A DNA stretch of 64,000 nt from Formosimonas limnophila (GTDB taxonomy: Bacteria > Pseudomonadota > Gammaproteobacteria > Burkholderiales > Burkholderiaceae): NCBI RefSeq assembly GCF_014652675.1, contig NZ_BMZG01000001.1, positions 124,001 to 188,000 on the forward strand, written 5' to 3'. The notes beneath the pieces are model-generated. The model was given only the letters and a program-made list of their open reading frames with translations. It ran no database searches and was not told the DNA's origin. The position numbers were made by a program, and so were the translations under genes. Positions 1-9,132 of this stretch are shown here, piece by piece (position 1 is the stretch's first letter; each line of letters opens with the position of its first letter).

Positions 1-77
1 GCTATGCACCATTGACAGAGCCTGTCAAAATGGTAGCAGACATCAAACAGTTACTGGTGCAGTCAATACAGTCATAA
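1..77 (+). CDS. C-terminal end of an unidentified gene (partial)
   Basis: An open frame enters from the left edge and reads 24 codons (first complete codon at 3) to a TAA at 75-77, ending in the residues QLLVQSIQS. The stretch is helical and amphipathic in look, and the spacing to kup (68 nt) fits a preceding gene on the same strand. It is too short to identify, and the only evidence that it is coding is the open frame and the position, so the call is tentative. Confidence 0.45.
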   Translation, partial: YAPLTEPVKMVADIKQLLVQSIQS

Positions 78-83
78 GCTATC

Positions 84-114
84 CGCACGAAAAGCATGAT
101 TTACTTCTCGTGCG
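84..114 (+). other. Hairpin upstream of kup
   Basis: CGCACGA at 84-90 pairs with TCGTGCG at 108-114, and the pairing extends inward with one mismatch. No T-run follows, so it is either a weak terminator of the preceding gene or a hairpin in the kup leader. Confidence 0.35.
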
Positions 115-145
115 CTTCACGTATTTATAAGGATAAAGGTGATTC

Positions 146-2026
146 ATGAGTCAAATTAACGATCCGCACAAACAAGCCTTGCATGCTTTGGCTCTCGGTG
201 CGTTGGGTATTGTCTTTGGTGACATCGGTACGAGTCCTCTGTACGCCATGAAAGAGAGTCTGGGCGGGCATTACGGCCTAACCACTGATGCAGCCACCAT
301 CATGGGGGTCTTGTCATTGATGTTTTGGTCGGCGATTTTGGTGGTGTCCATCAAATACGTCACCTTCATCATGAAGGCTGATAACAAAGGTGAGGGTGGG
401 ATTCTCGCGCTGATGGCTTTGACGTTGCGTGGCAAGGAAGGTAATGCAAAGTATCGCTGGGTGTTGGTTCTGGGGATTTTAGGGGCATCCATGTTTTATG
501 GTGACTCGGTGATTACGCCCGCTATTTCGATATTGTCTGCAGTCGAGGGGCTTGAGGTTGTCGCGCCCTCGCTGCATGAATACATTTTGCCGATTGCTTT
601 GATTATCATCACGGGGTTATTTTTGATTCAAAAGCATGGCACAGGAGCAATTGGTGTGCTATTTGGGCCCGTTTGTGCGTTGTGGTTTTTGAGTTTGGGG
701 GCTTTAGGGGTTTATCATATTATTCAAAACCCTGCGATCTTGGCTGCATTGAGTCCGCACCACGCGGTGAGTTTTTTTATGGATTATCAGGTAAAAGCCT
801 TGATGGTCATGGGTTCAGTATTTCTTGTGGTCACTGGTGGCGAGGCGCTTTATGCTGACATGGGGCATTTTGGGCGTAAGCCGATTATCTTGGCGTGGTA
901 CGCTTTGGTGTTTCCCGCTTTGATGCTCAACTACTTTGGGCAGGGTGCGTTTATTTTGTCTGATGTCGCGGGGGCAAAAAATCCCTTTTTTATGATGGTG
1001 CCAAGCAGGGGTGTTTTACCGATGGTGATTTTGGCGACTTTGGCAACGATTATTGCTTCGCAGGCGGTTATTTCGGGAGCTTTTTCGCTTACCAGTGCGG
1101 CAATGAAGCTGGGGTATTGCCCACGATTAAAGATTGTTCATACCAATGAAAAAGAAAAAGGGCAGATTTATGTGCCATTTGTTAATTGGTTTTTGTGGGC
1201 ATTGGTGGTGTTTGCGGTGTTGTACTTTAAAACATCGAGCAATCTGGCTGCGGCGTATGGCATTGCAGTGACCACGACGATGTTGATTGATGATGTTTTG
1301 CTTTTGGTGGTGATGTTGACTGTGTGGCGCTGGTCAAAACCTGTGGCTTGGCTGTTGTTTGCTGCTTTTGTCGTGGTTGATGGCATGTTCTTTGGTGCGA
1401 ATGTGATTAAGTTCACCCATGGTGGTTGGTTCCCAGCGGTGTTGGGGGCGGCGATATTCATTGTGTTGATGACGTGGAAACGAGGCAAAGATTTGGTTCA
1501 CGACCGCACGGAAGGCGTGAACTTACCGCTTGTTCCCTTCATGCAAAGCCTGCTTGAGCATCCACCAACACGGGTGGAAGGCACAGCAATGTTCATGCAT
1601 GCTGATTTGAGTAATGTACCCAATTCTTTATTGCATAACCTGAAACACAACCGAGTATTGCATGAACGAATCGTGTTTTTGGGTATTCACACTGAGGATG
1701 TGCCTTATATTGCTGATGAGGCGAAAATCCACATTGATGAAATTGCAGATAATGTCTATGTGGTCAATGGTCACTATGGCTTTAAAGACGAGCCGATTAT
1801 GGCCGAAATTATGGGTTTGTGCGCCCACCAAAACCTCAATCTGGAGATGATGGACACCTCGTTTTTCTTAAACCGCGAAACCGTGATTCCAAGCAAACTC
1901 AAAGGCATGGCCATTTGGCGTGAACGGATGTTTGCGCTCATGATGCGCAATTCGGTACGTGCAACGGATTACTTCCAAATCCCACCCAATCGGGTGGTGG
2001 AAATGGGGACACAGGTGGAGATTTAA
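146..2026 (+). CDS. kup: Kup-family potassium transporter
   Basis: Inner-membrane K+ uptake protein of the Kup/HAK/KT family, which imports K+ with protons. The protein is 626 residues, the usual length. The family signature GDIGTSPLYA lies near residues 25-34, followed by about 12 hydrophobic segments up to roughly residue 455 and a soluble cytoplasmic C-terminal domain of about 170 residues. The ATG at 146 is preceded by AAGGATAAAGG, a usable ribosome binding site. It is a single-gene unit closed by the terminator at 2051-2080. Nothing in the sequence points to truncation or unusual composition. Confidence 0.95.
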   Translation: MSQINDPHKQALHALALGALGIVFGDIGTSPLYAMKESLGGHYGLTTDAATIMGVLSLMFWSAILVVSIKYVTFIMKADNKGEGGILALMALTLRGKEGNAKYRWVLVLGILGASMFYGDSVITPAISILSAVEGLEVVAPSLHEYILPIALIIITGLFLIQKHGTGAIGVLFGPVCALWFLSLGALGVYHIIQNPAILAALSPHHAVSFFMDYQVKALMVMGSVFLVVTGGEALYADMGHFGRKPIILAWYALVFPALMLNYFGQGAFILSDVAGAKNPFFMMVPSRGVLPMVILATLATIIASQAVISGAFSLTSAAMKLGYCPRLKIVHTNEKEKGQIYVPFVNWFLWALVVFAVLYFKTSSNLAAAYGIAVTTTMLIDDVLLLVVMLTVWRWSKPVAWLLFAAFVVVDGMFFGANVIKFTHGGWFPAVLGAAIFIVLMTWKRGKDLVHDRTEGVNLPLVPFMQSLLEHPPTRVEGTAMFMHADLSNVPNSLLHNLKHNRVLHERIVFLGIHTEDVPYIADEAKIHIDEIADNVYVVNGHYGFKDEPIMAEIMGLCAHQNLNLEMMDTSFFLNRETVIPSKLKGMAIWRERMFALMMRNSVRATDYFQIPPNRVVEMGTQVEI

Positions 2027-2050
2027 GAAAGCTTGTTGGTCTGACATAAA

Positions 2051-2080
2051 AACCAGTGCGAATGGGCACTGGTTTTTTTA
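2051..2080 (+). terminator. Intrinsic terminator of kup
   Basis: Perfect 9-bp stem (AACCAGTGC at 2051-2059 with GCACTGGTT at 2066-2074), 6-nt loop and a T-run to 2079. Confidence 0.9.
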
Positions 2081-2145
2081 TAGGTGATGTACGGGTATGA
2101 GTTGAGCGGTATGATTTTGTTATTGATAAAATTGAAGGAGTGGCA

Positions 2146-3204
2146 ATGAAGGCGATTGTGGTGGGTTATGGTTTGTCGGGTAAGGTGTTTCATGTGCCTT
2201 TGCTCAAAGCGGCGAGTATTGAGGTGGCTGCGGTTGTGACGCGAGATGAGGAGCGCCGTGCTCAGGTGCGTGCGGATTGTCCTCAAGCTTTGCTATGTGA
2301 TGATTTGAGTGCGGCGTTGAGTGCTGAACCTGATGCGGTGCTGGTGGTTGTGGCGAGTACCACCGCGAGTCATACGCCGTTAGCGATTGAGGCTTTGCAG
2401 GCTGGGCGGCATGTGGTGGTGGATAAGCCTGTGGCGTTGACGGCAGATGAGTTTCGACAGGTCGTTGATTTGGCTCAGGCATCTGGGCGGTGGGTGATTC
2501 CGTTTCAAAATCGGCGTTGGGATGCGGATTTTTTGACTTTGCGTGGGTTGTTGTCACAAAATGCTCTGGGCGAGGTGGTGCGTTATGAGGCGCGTTTTGA
2601 CCGCTATAATCCTGTGGTCAAAGACCGCTGGCGCGAGCACAATGTCGCTGGAGCGGGGATGCTTTATGACTTGGGGCCGCATTTGATTGACCAAGCTTTG
2701 CAGTTGTTTGGTCGACCTGATTGGGTGTTTTGCACCTTGCTGCAACAGCGAGCAGGTGCGCAGATTGATGATGGATTCGAGCTGGTTTTGGGTAAAAACG
2801 ACTCAAGTTATCCTTATGTGACTTTGGGCGCTTCGGTGTTCAGCAGCCTCGGCGATGCAGCCAGCGGGGCACCACGGTTTAAGGTATTTGGCCGACAAGG
2901 CACTTGGCTTAAGAGCGGCTTTGACCCTCAGGAAGTCCCACTTCGTGCGGGTGAGATTCCAATACAGATCGATTGGCAAACCGAATCAGAGTCGGCGCGT
3001 GGTCGTCTGCTCGACGGAGTGTTGCAGTCAGAAACACGAACTCAAGCTGGGGTGGGGCAATGGCCGTATTTTTATGTGCAAGTGGCTCGTGCTATATCTG
3101 GCAACGGCGAACCACCTGTGCTCGCCAGTGAAGCGGTGGTGACTTGCGAGGTGATTGATGCGGCGTTAGCGAGTCATCAACGTGGCATCAAGGTGCGCCT
3201 TTGA
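2146..3204 (+). CDS. Gfo/Idh/MocA-family oxidoreductase, YdgJ-like
   Basis: NAD(P)-dependent oxidoreductase with an N-terminal Rossmann fold (VVGYGLSGKVFHVPLL near the N-terminus) and the family's DKP motif (VVVDKPVAL, about residue 95-103), followed by a GFO_IDH_MocA C-terminal domain with the NRRWDADFLTL and DRWREH segments typical of Escherichia coli YdgJ. Substrate is unknown; relatives act on inositols or sugars. A GTG six bases upstream is in frame, but the GAAGGAG Shine-Dalgarno at 2134-2140 overlaps that GTG and is correctly spaced for the ATG at 2146, so I use 2146 (352 residues). It converges on the hexokinase gene, sharing the terminator between them. Confidence 0.85.
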   Translation: MKAIVVGYGLSGKVFHVPLLKAASIEVAAVVTRDEERRAQVRADCPQALLCDDLSAALSAEPDAVLVVVASTTASHTPLAIEALQAGRHVVVDKPVALTADEFRQVVDLAQASGRWVIPFQNRRWDADFLTLRGLLSQNALGEVVRYEARFDRYNPVVKDRWREHNVAGAGMLYDLGPHLIDQALQLFGRPDWVFCTLLQQRAGAQIDDGFELVLGKNDSSYPYVTLGASVFSSLGDAASGAPRFKVFGRQGTWLKSGFDPQEVPLRAGEIPIQIDWQTESESARGRLLDGVLQSETRTQAGVGQWPYFYVQVARAISGNGEPPVLASEAVVTCEVIDAALASHQRGIKVRL

Positions 3205-3220
3205 CCAATGCCAGATAACA

Positions 3221-3252
3221 AAAAAACGCCCAATAACCATTGGGTGTTTTTT
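3221..3252. terminator. Bidirectional terminator between oxidoreductase and hexokinase
   Basis: A-run, CGCCCAAT / ATTGGGTG stem with a 4-nt loop, then T-run (3221-3252). It lies between convergent genes and would work in both directions. Confidence 0.85.
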
Positions 3253-3264
3253 GGTGATGAAAAC

Positions 3265-4524
3265 TCACATGCTCAATGCTGCCGTGGCTGCACCGATGAA
3301 GTTGGCATCAACGCCAGTGTCGTTTTGCATGATGCGCACGGTTACGTTGTCGGGAATCAATCGCGTGAGTGTTTCTTCGACACGTTGAGGGTAGCCGTTG
3401 GTCAACCAAAATAACGAACCTTCGGGCAAAATGCCGACAATTTGGGCTTTGTCTGTGGGTAGATCTTGTGCCTTGATGACGCCTGCGAGCGCGGCGGCGA
3501 CGAGATCTGCGGAGCGATTAATGAGAGCAATGGCGACATGAGACATTGGGCCTTGATAGCGGCGTAACTGCGTCACGTGACCTGCATGGGTGTTTTCGTT
3601 GTCTTCTGGATCAAAATCCAAGCCGTCAGGCAATGCCATGCAGGCTTCGCGGCCCACGATCCGACCGTAGATTTTGGCCAAATAGCGGCCACTGACGGCT
3701 TTTTCTAAACGCTGGCGACCCGGCGAGTCGTTGGGGTTGTCTGCATCAAGCTCGTCGTCATAGTGTGATAGGCAAGCTGGGTGAAAGTTACCAAGCTCTA
3801 AATTCACGGCCATCAATTCATCTTGTCCCCACCGAGCGGCGATGTCGGGGGCGAGTTTGGTGATTTGAGTGGTGCGAAAAAATCCCGCTGCATTCATGCC
3901 CGTTCCTGCAATCAAACCCAAATATTGATCACAATCAGGCGACATCCATGCACCCGCAATCAGTGCTGTGACTGTGTCGTTTAAAACGGGGGTTTTCAGG
4001 GCTGTATGGCCTTGCGCTGTGATGGCTTGCGTGAGCAGGGCACGCGCAGATTGGCCTATCACGTCGTCAACGTTGATGTTTTTTGTCCAGTTGATGAGTG
4101 ATGCATCACCGTCTGGTTTGTTTTCGCTGGGGTATGAGAAGCAGTAGCCCAAGTTGAATTCAGGTGGTGGTGAGAGCTTGTTTAATAAGCTCGCTTGTCG
4201 GTTAAAAAACTCATCAGCGGAAACATTGCCGGGAATCTGTGCATCAAACATCAGGGTTTTGTCAGCCAACGGGCCATTGATGAATTCGACGGTGTCGGCT
4301 GTCATCTTGATGTGTCCCGCGCGCACGTTTGTCCCGCCTGCATCCAAAATGAACGCTTCGCCAGATAAATTCTGTTTGGGCAATTTTAAATACGCAGGTA
4401 AAGACTTGATTTGTTGGCCTGCTTGACTCAAGCCTTTGTGAATGTTTGCAGCGAGTTCGTCACGTGCTTGTGTGAGTTGCTCATTGGTCAGCGTCAGCGC
4501 GGCGATGGCGTCGTCAAAGTTCAT
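3265..4524 (-). CDS. Hexokinase of the eukaryotic (HK) family
   Basis: ATP-dependent sugar kinase that would phosphorylate glucose or another hexose. The 419-residue protein follows the two-domain plan of yeast and animal hexokinases, not bacterial Glk or ROK: phosphate-binding LDAGGTNVRAG (residues 60-70), the sugar-site block GYCFSYPSENK...LINWTKNI (126-150), NDT with the presumed catalytic Asp183, GTGMNA (207-212), NLELGNF (241-247, sugar-binding Glu243), and EKAVSGRYL (274-282). The single catalytic unit lacks a regulatory half. Translation start has AGAGGGGAC upstream. It stands alone, convergent with the oxidoreductase. The family assignment is firm from the motifs; the sugar specificity and the evolutionary source are not known. 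Confidence 0.88.
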   Translation of the reverse strand: MNFDDAIAALTLTNEQLTQARDELAANIHKGLSQAGQQIKSLPAYLKLPKQNLSGEAFILDAGGTNVRAGHIKMTADTVEFINGPLADKTLMFDAQIPGNVSADEFFNRQASLLNKLSPPPEFNLGYCFSYPSENKPDGDASLINWTKNINVDDVIGQSARALLTQAITAQGHTALKTPVLNDTVTALIAGAWMSPDCDQYLGLIAGTGMNAAGFFRTTQITKLAPDIAARWGQDELMAVNLELGNFHPACLSHYDDELDADNPNDSPGRQRLEKAVSGRYLAKIYGRIVGREACMALPDGLDFDPEDNENTHAGHVTQLRRYQGPMSHVAIALINRSADLVAAALAGVIKAQDLPTDKAQIVGILPEGSLFWLTNGYPQRVEETLTRLIPDNVTVRIMQNDTGVDANFIGAATAALSM

Positions 4525-4670
4525 CGGATGTCCCCTCTAATCAGAGTTTTAGTTGTTTAAAAATACTTTTGAAAATTTACCCGCTTTTGCTTGATAGTTC
4601 AAGTTCTAATGAGAGCATGGTGCGTTTTATGGTTTTCGTTGCGCGATGGTTTCGGGTAAAGACAATTTTG

Positions 4671-4703
4671 AAAAAGCCGTGTTGTCATGAACACGGCTTT
4701 TTT
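4671..4703 (-). terminator. Intrinsic terminator of fumarase gene
   Basis: AAAAAGCCGTGTT at 4671-4683 pairs with AACACGGCTTTTT at 4690-4702. It lies just downstream of the fumarase stop codon on the minus strand, with T/A runs on both sides. Confidence 0.88.
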
Positions 4704-4712
4704 GATTGGTGA

Positions 4713-6233
4713 TTAAGCTTCAGATGTCTTGAGCTGCTCGATTTTGACTTTCCACTCTTTGGGGCCTGTCTCGTGCACGGATACCCCGTTTGAGTCAACG
4801 GCGACCGTGACGGGCATGTCCACGACATCAAACTCATAAATCGCTTCCATTCCCAGATCCGCAAAGCCGACGACCTTGGCTGCTTTAATGGCTTTTGAAA
4901 CGAGATAAGCAGCACCGCCGACTGCCATGAGGTAGGCAGCTTTGTGCTTTTTGATGGCGTCAATACCCGCTGGGCCACGCTCAGATTTACCAATCATGAC
5001 GGTCAAGCCCGTTTGAGCTAGCATCATTTCGGTGAATTTGTCCATGCGCGTCGCGGTAGTAGGGCCTGCTGGTCCAACGATTTCATCACGAACAGGGTCA
5101 ACAGGGCCAACGTAGTAGATGGCACGATTGGTGAAATCCACGGGTAGAGCTTCGCCTTTGGCGAGCATGTCGGCGATGCGCTTGTGTGCCGCGTCGCGGC
5201 CAGTCAGCATTTTGCCATTGAGTAATAGTGTTTGACCGGGTTTCCAACTCGCAACTTGCTCTGGCGTGAGTGTGTTTAGGTCAACTCGTTGGCTTTTTTC
5301 GGTGTCTGGCGTCCAGTTGACGTTTGGCCATGTGTCGAGTGACGGTGGTGTGAGTACTGCAGGGCCGCTGCCATTGAGGGTGAAATGCGCGTGACGTGTG
5401 GCGGCACAGTTGGGCACCATACCGACAGGTAAAGATGCTGCATGAGTTGGATAATCTAAAATTTTCACATCCAAGACGGTGGTCAATCCACCCAATCCTT
5501 GTGCGCCAATGCCGAGTGCATTGACCTTTTCATAAAGCTCAATGCGTAATTCTTCGATGCGATTGGATGGGCCGCGCTCCAACAAATCAGACATATCAAT
5601 TGGCGCCATGATCGATTCTTTGGCCAACAACATTGCTTTCTCAGGCGTGCCGCCAATACCCAAACCCAATATGCCCGGAGGACACCAACCCGCACCCATG
5701 GTGGGGACAGTTTTGAGCACCCAGTCCACGATGGAGTCGGACGGATTGAGCATCACCATTTTTGATTTGTTTTCTGAACCACCACCTTTGGCTGCGACGA
5801 CGACATCCACTTCATCGCCAGCAACAAGTTCGATGTGGACGACAGCGGGTGTGTTGTCTTTGGTGTTGCGGCGTTTGCCTGCTGGATCTTCGAGAACTGA
5901 GGCACGCAAGACATTGTCAGGGTGTAAATAAGCACGGCGCACGCCTTCATTGACCATTTCTTGAACGGTCATTTTGCTGTCAAAACGCACATTCATACCG
6001 ATTTTGAGAAATACAACGCAGATGCCTGTGTCTTGACAAATCGGGCGGCGACCTTCAGCGCTCATGCGGCTGTTGGTCAGGATCTGGGCAATTGCGTCCT
6101 TGGCCGCGGGAGCAGCTTCGCGCTCATAGGCTTTGGCCAAGGCTTTGATGTAGTCTTCTGGATGGTAGTACGAAATGTACTGAAATCCATCGGCGATGGA
6201 ACTGATGAAGTCTTCTTGGGCGATGAGGGTCAT
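4713..6233 (-). CDS. fumA: Class I fumarate hydratase (4Fe-4S)
   Basis: Iron-sulfur fumarase of the TCA cycle, interconverting fumarate and malate in the cytoplasm. It is a 506-residue fused alpha+beta protein. The three cysteines expected to hold the [4Fe-4S] cluster are visible: RPICQDTGIC (Cys66), GAGWCPPG (Cys184) and MVPNCAATRH (Cys276). The C-terminal domain (from about residue 330) contains the GPAGPTTATRMDKF segment. Unlike class II FumC it should be oxygen-sensitive, and cluster assembly would depend on the isc operon at 36-43 kb. It has its own terminator and no close operon partner; the next gene upstream ends 55 nt before its start. Confidence 0.95.
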   Translation of the reverse strand: MTLIAQEDFISSIADGFQYISYYHPEDYIKALAKAYEREAAPAAKDAIAQILTNSRMSAEGRRPICQDTGICVVFLKIGMNVRFDSKMTVQEMVNEGVRRAYLHPDNVLRASVLEDPAGKRRNTKDNTPAVVHIELVAGDEVDVVVAAKGGGSENKSKMVMLNPSDSIVDWVLKTVPTMGAGWCPPGILGLGIGGTPEKAMLLAKESIMAPIDMSDLLERGPSNRIEELRIELYEKVNALGIGAQGLGGLTTVLDVKILDYPTHAASLPVGMVPNCAATRHAHFTLNGSGPAVLTPPSLDTWPNVNWTPDTEKSQRVDLNTLTPEQVASWKPGQTLLLNGKMLTGRDAAHKRIADMLAKGEALPVDFTNRAIYYVGPVDPVRDEIVGPAGPTTATRMDKFTEMMLAQTGLTVMIGKSERGPAGIDAIKKHKAAYLMAVGGAAYLVSKAIKAAKVVGFADLGMEAIYEFDVVDMPVTVAVDSNGVSVHETGPKEWKVKIEQLKTSEA

Positions 6234-6288
6234 GATGGTGTGCTCCGAGGTTTTGAAAAGAATTTTTTGAAAACAAAGTGGATGAACG

Positions 6289-8022
6289 TTAATTTTGACG
6301 AAGTAGTATTAGGGGGTTTTTGCGTTCGACAGGGCGCTCGCCAGACCAAACCTGAGACCATCGTCGACCATCAAGCTCAAAATTAGCCTGTTTGATGTCA
6401 ATGTTCTTTGCGGCAAGGGCATTGGCTGTGCTCAAAATATATGGACAACGAACCTCTTTGAAAGCCTCTCGCATAGACACAAAAGGCACGTTGGCATAAT
6501 AACGCATCGCCCCTCTGGTGTTCAATGACAAGTCATTGCCGTGGACACAAGTGGTTTGGACAGGCAGTTGTGCAGCCAGTGATTGGCCAGTGCTTTCGTA
6601 GCTGCGTGTTTCGTCAAGCCAAGGCATGGCAAGTGTAGCGAGCAATACCCACACCACGACCAAACCACTCGATGATAGAGCGACTGATTTCCAAATCGCG
6701 CGTGGTTGAAAATACAAACGCCAACGTAAGATGGTTAACCAAGCAATAGTCATCACAATGGCAATCAAAAATGGCCACCATTTGAATGCCATTTCAAAGT
6801 TTGGTGCCAGTTTATAAATGTTTTCAGAAAGTTGGGAAGGCGCACCAATCCACGCGGTCATCCAAAATAACCAAATGGTTAGAATCAGTGCAGAAAATGT
6901 CAGTAATGAAAACCAGTCAATGATGTTGGCTCGTCCACGATTGAGTGTGGCCAGACCAAAAGGAGCCAAAACCAAGAGTCCTGGTGTGAAAAACAACATG
7001 GATTCTTCGAATCTTTGTCCTGCGATGAGAAGGTGTAGGGCAGGGACGAGCAACAGTAGAATGCCCAGTGCCATCATGGGGCTTTGCCAGCGCATTTTCC
7101 ATTGCCACAGACACCAAAGTGCCAAAGGCCAAATGGGCCAAGTGAATATAAAAATATTACGTCCAAAGAATGCCATGTCCTTTGACGAGAGCGGGGCGAA
7201 GTGTTGTTGGTCAAGCCATAATTGAAAAAACTCTCCGTCTTGTGCTGCACCAAGATACCAAGCAATCGGAAAGCCTAAACCAAATAGTAATACAACCGGC
7301 GACGTCTGCAGGCTCGTGTCGCGCCAATGAACAAAAAACAATACGCCCAGCGTCGCCACCACAAAAAACACAAACAAAGATAAAGGCAAAGTTAAGCCCA
7401 GAGCAGCTAATCCTGCCGCCCATGTCCAACGGCTGGTCAGTGGTCGAGTTAAGCTGGCCACTGCACCGTTGAGCCAAAGTAAAATAGCCATCAAAACGGT
7501 AGCGCCCTCACTGATATCATGGGTGTGCGCTGCGATACCGTAGGTCGCGATCATCAATAAAACAGCTGAGTCGGCTAACATGCGCGCATAGTCTTTTGCC
7601 ATCGGTTCGCCGCCAAATGCCAAACGTTGTGGCTGGACCTCGTCACGGTTGCCCAGTCGATAGACCGCACTCCAAAGTAACGTCATACTGAAAAAATCTT
7701 GGCAGGCGATGGCAATCTGAGCAGAATGGAATGGACTAAAAATACCACTAAAAATCTTGATAAAAATCGCCCCAATCCAATAAGGCAAAGGACCGACGTC
7801 GGTGACAAGCATCCCTGCAACATTGGGCATTAACCAATCTGATAGCGCACCATCAGCCATGGTCAGCATGACCCCAAAACTACCCGCCTCTTGACGCCAC
7901 AAGCCGCGCCAAGTTAAACCTGGAATGATATAAAGCAAAGCCATGAGCAACATAAAACGACGCGGCAAGAGGGCAGCATCCTGCTGATTCAGGCGCAATG
8001 GTGTAGGGATGTTAGGTGGCAT
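6289..8022 (-). CDS. PMT/ArnT-like membrane glycosyltransferase
   Basis: Integral membrane protein of 577 residues resembling ArnT/PMT-type glycosyltransferases, which use polyprenyl-linked sugars at the periplasmic face. The N-terminus has a short cytoplasmic tail, a first hydrophobic segment (residues 24-36) and then an acidic loop, GLWRQEAGSFGVMLTMADG, in the place where this family keeps its catalytic acidic residues. About 10-12 hydrophobic segments follow, and the last ~110 residues form a soluble periplasmic domain (DETRSYESTGQSLAAQL onward). There is no strong ribosome binding site before the chosen ATG; an ATG 23 codons later is an alternative. The acceptor (lipid A, glycan or protein) cannot be told from sequence. 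Confidence 0.75.
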   Translation of the reverse strand: MPPNIPTPLRLNQQDAALLPRRFMLLMALLYIIPGLTWRGLWRQEAGSFGVMLTMADGALSDWLMPNVAGMLVTDVGPLPYWIGAIFIKIFSGIFSPFHSAQIAIACQDFFSMTLLWSAVYRLGNRDEVQPQRLAFGGEPMAKDYARMLADSAVLLMIATYGIAAHTHDISEGATVLMAILLWLNGAVASLTRPLTSRWTWAAGLAALGLTLPLSLFVFFVVATLGVLFFVHWRDTSLQTSPVVLLFGLGFPIAWYLGAAQDGEFFQLWLDQQHFAPLSSKDMAFFGRNIFIFTWPIWPLALWCLWQWKMRWQSPMMALGILLLLVPALHLLIAGQRFEESMLFFTPGLLVLAPFGLATLNRGRANIIDWFSLLTFSALILTIWLFWMTAWIGAPSQLSENIYKLAPNFEMAFKWWPFLIAIVMTIAWLTILRWRLYFQPRAIWKSVALSSSGLVVVWVLLATLAMPWLDETRSYESTGQSLAAQLPVQTTCVHGNDLSLNTRGAMRYYANVPFVSMREAFKEVRCPYILSTANALAAKNIDIKQANFELDGRRWSQVWSGERPVERKNPLILLRQN

Positions 8023-8051
8023 GTGGTATTGAAAATTGACAAGCTAAAAGC

Positions 8052-8078
8052 AAAAAGGCAGCGTCAAGCTGCCTTTTT
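8052..8078 (-). terminator. Terminator downstream of rpmE2
   Basis: AAAAAGGCAGC (8052-8062) pairs with GCTGCCTTTTT (8068-8078) around a 5-nt loop. It separates rpmE2 from the glycosyltransferase gene on the same strand. Confidence 0.88.
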
Positions 8079-8132
8079 GTATGAGATTTATGGATGCACA
8101 TAATGCTGCCCAATCTCATGGGTACGAAACGA

Positions 8133-8399
8133 TTACTCAGCAGCTTTGGTAGCTGGCGTGCGCGAGCCGTATTTGCTGCGGAATTTCTCGACGCGACCAG
8201 CGGTGTCGATGATTTTTTGTGTGCCTGTGTAAAAAGGGTGAGATTCAGAAGAAGTCTCTAACTTAACCAGCGGATAAGTTTTGCCCTCAAACTCAATGGT
8301 TTCACGTGTGTTAACAGTTGAGCGTGTGACGAATTTAAAGTCGTTAGACATGTCGTGGAAAACCACTTCACGGTAATCAGGGTGAATGCCTTGTTTCAT
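8133..8399 (-). CDS. rpmE2: 50S ribosomal protein L31 type B
   Basis: Ribosomal protein L31 of the zinc-independent (C-minus) type, 88 residues: [16 protein letters not shown] start, [13 protein letters not shown] in the centre and a basic C-terminal extension. The cysteine pairs of the zinc-binding form are absent. In many bacteria a type B copy replaces the zinc-binding form under zinc limitation; whether a second L31 exists elsewhere in this genome cannot be seen. A ribosome binding site (AAGGATACATT region at about 8400-8412 on the minus strand) precedes the start. Confidence 0.95.
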   Translation of the reverse strand: MKQGIHPDYREVVFHDMSNDFKFVTRSTVNTRETIEFEGKTYPLVKLETSSESHPFYTGTQKIIDTAGRVEKFRSKYGSRTPATKAAE

Positions 8400-8616
8400 A
8401 ATGTATCCTTACGGGTTAAGTGGCAGCCAATTGAGCCGCTGAAAAATTATCAGCCATTAACCCAATCACACGCCTAAAATAAAAAGCCGCTCATTATCAC
8501 ATAAGTTGTGACATCCGACAAGCGTCCTGTGGATTTTTCGTCAAAGAAGTCAATTGGCTGTCTTGTTTTAGAAACAGCGGTAGAATCTGCACTTTTAGTT
8601 ATGGTAATCATCTCCA

Positions 8617-9132
8617 ATGTCTGAATCAAAAATCGCAGCACCAGTCAAAAACTATATGACGCCTGCAGGTTTTGCACGGCTTCGTGCTGAGTTGACAAAT
8701 CTGGTTGAAATAGAGCGTCCAGAAGTCACTCAAGTGGTTTCATGGGCAGCCAAAAATGGCGACCGTTCAGAAAACGGCGACTATTTGTATGGTAAGAAAC
8801 GTTTGCGAGAAATTGATCGTCGCATTCGTTTTTTGATTAAGTCACTTGAGAATGCTGCAGTGATTGATCCTGCAGCACAAAAGCACGGCGAGCAAATCTT
8901 CTTTGGCGCGACGGTGACCTATTGGCGTGAAGCGGATGAATGCGAGCACCAAGTGGTGATTGTTGGAAAAGATGAGGTGGATACGGCGCGTGGCTGGGTG
9001 AGCTGGCACAGCCCTATTGCCAGAGCCATGCTGAAATCGCGTGTCGGCGATGAAGTTCGCGTTCGCCTGCCAGATGGCGTGGATGTGATTGAGATTTTGG
9101 ATGTTCAGTATGTCGCTCTACAGAAGCTGTGA
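8617..9132 (+). CDS. greB: Transcription elongation factor GreB
   Basis: Transcript cleavage factor that enters the RNA polymerase secondary channel and rescues backtracked complexes. The 171-residue protein has the N-terminal coiled-coil with RSENGDYLYGKKRLREIDRR, in which the acidic tip residues (ENGDY) are present, and the C-terminal FKBP-like domain. The length, the basic patch RRIRFLIKSLE and the YGKK motif favour GreB over GreA. A TAGAAT at 8581-8586 could be its -10 element, but I see no matching -35. It is a single gene followed by a long non-coding stretch. Confidence 0.93.
   Translation: MSESKIAAPVKNYMTPAGFARLRAELTNLVEIERPEVTQVVSWAAKNGDRSENGDYLYGKKRLREIDRRIRFLIKSLENAAVIDPAAQKHGEQIFFGATVTYWREADECEHQVVIVGKDEVDTARGWVSWHSPIARAMLKSRVGDEVRVRLPDGVDVIEILDVQYVALQKL

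Noticed and set aside
2140-2145. GTG start for the Gfo/Idh/MocA oxidoreductase
   Set aside because: The GTG overlaps the ribosome binding site that serves the ATG at 2146.
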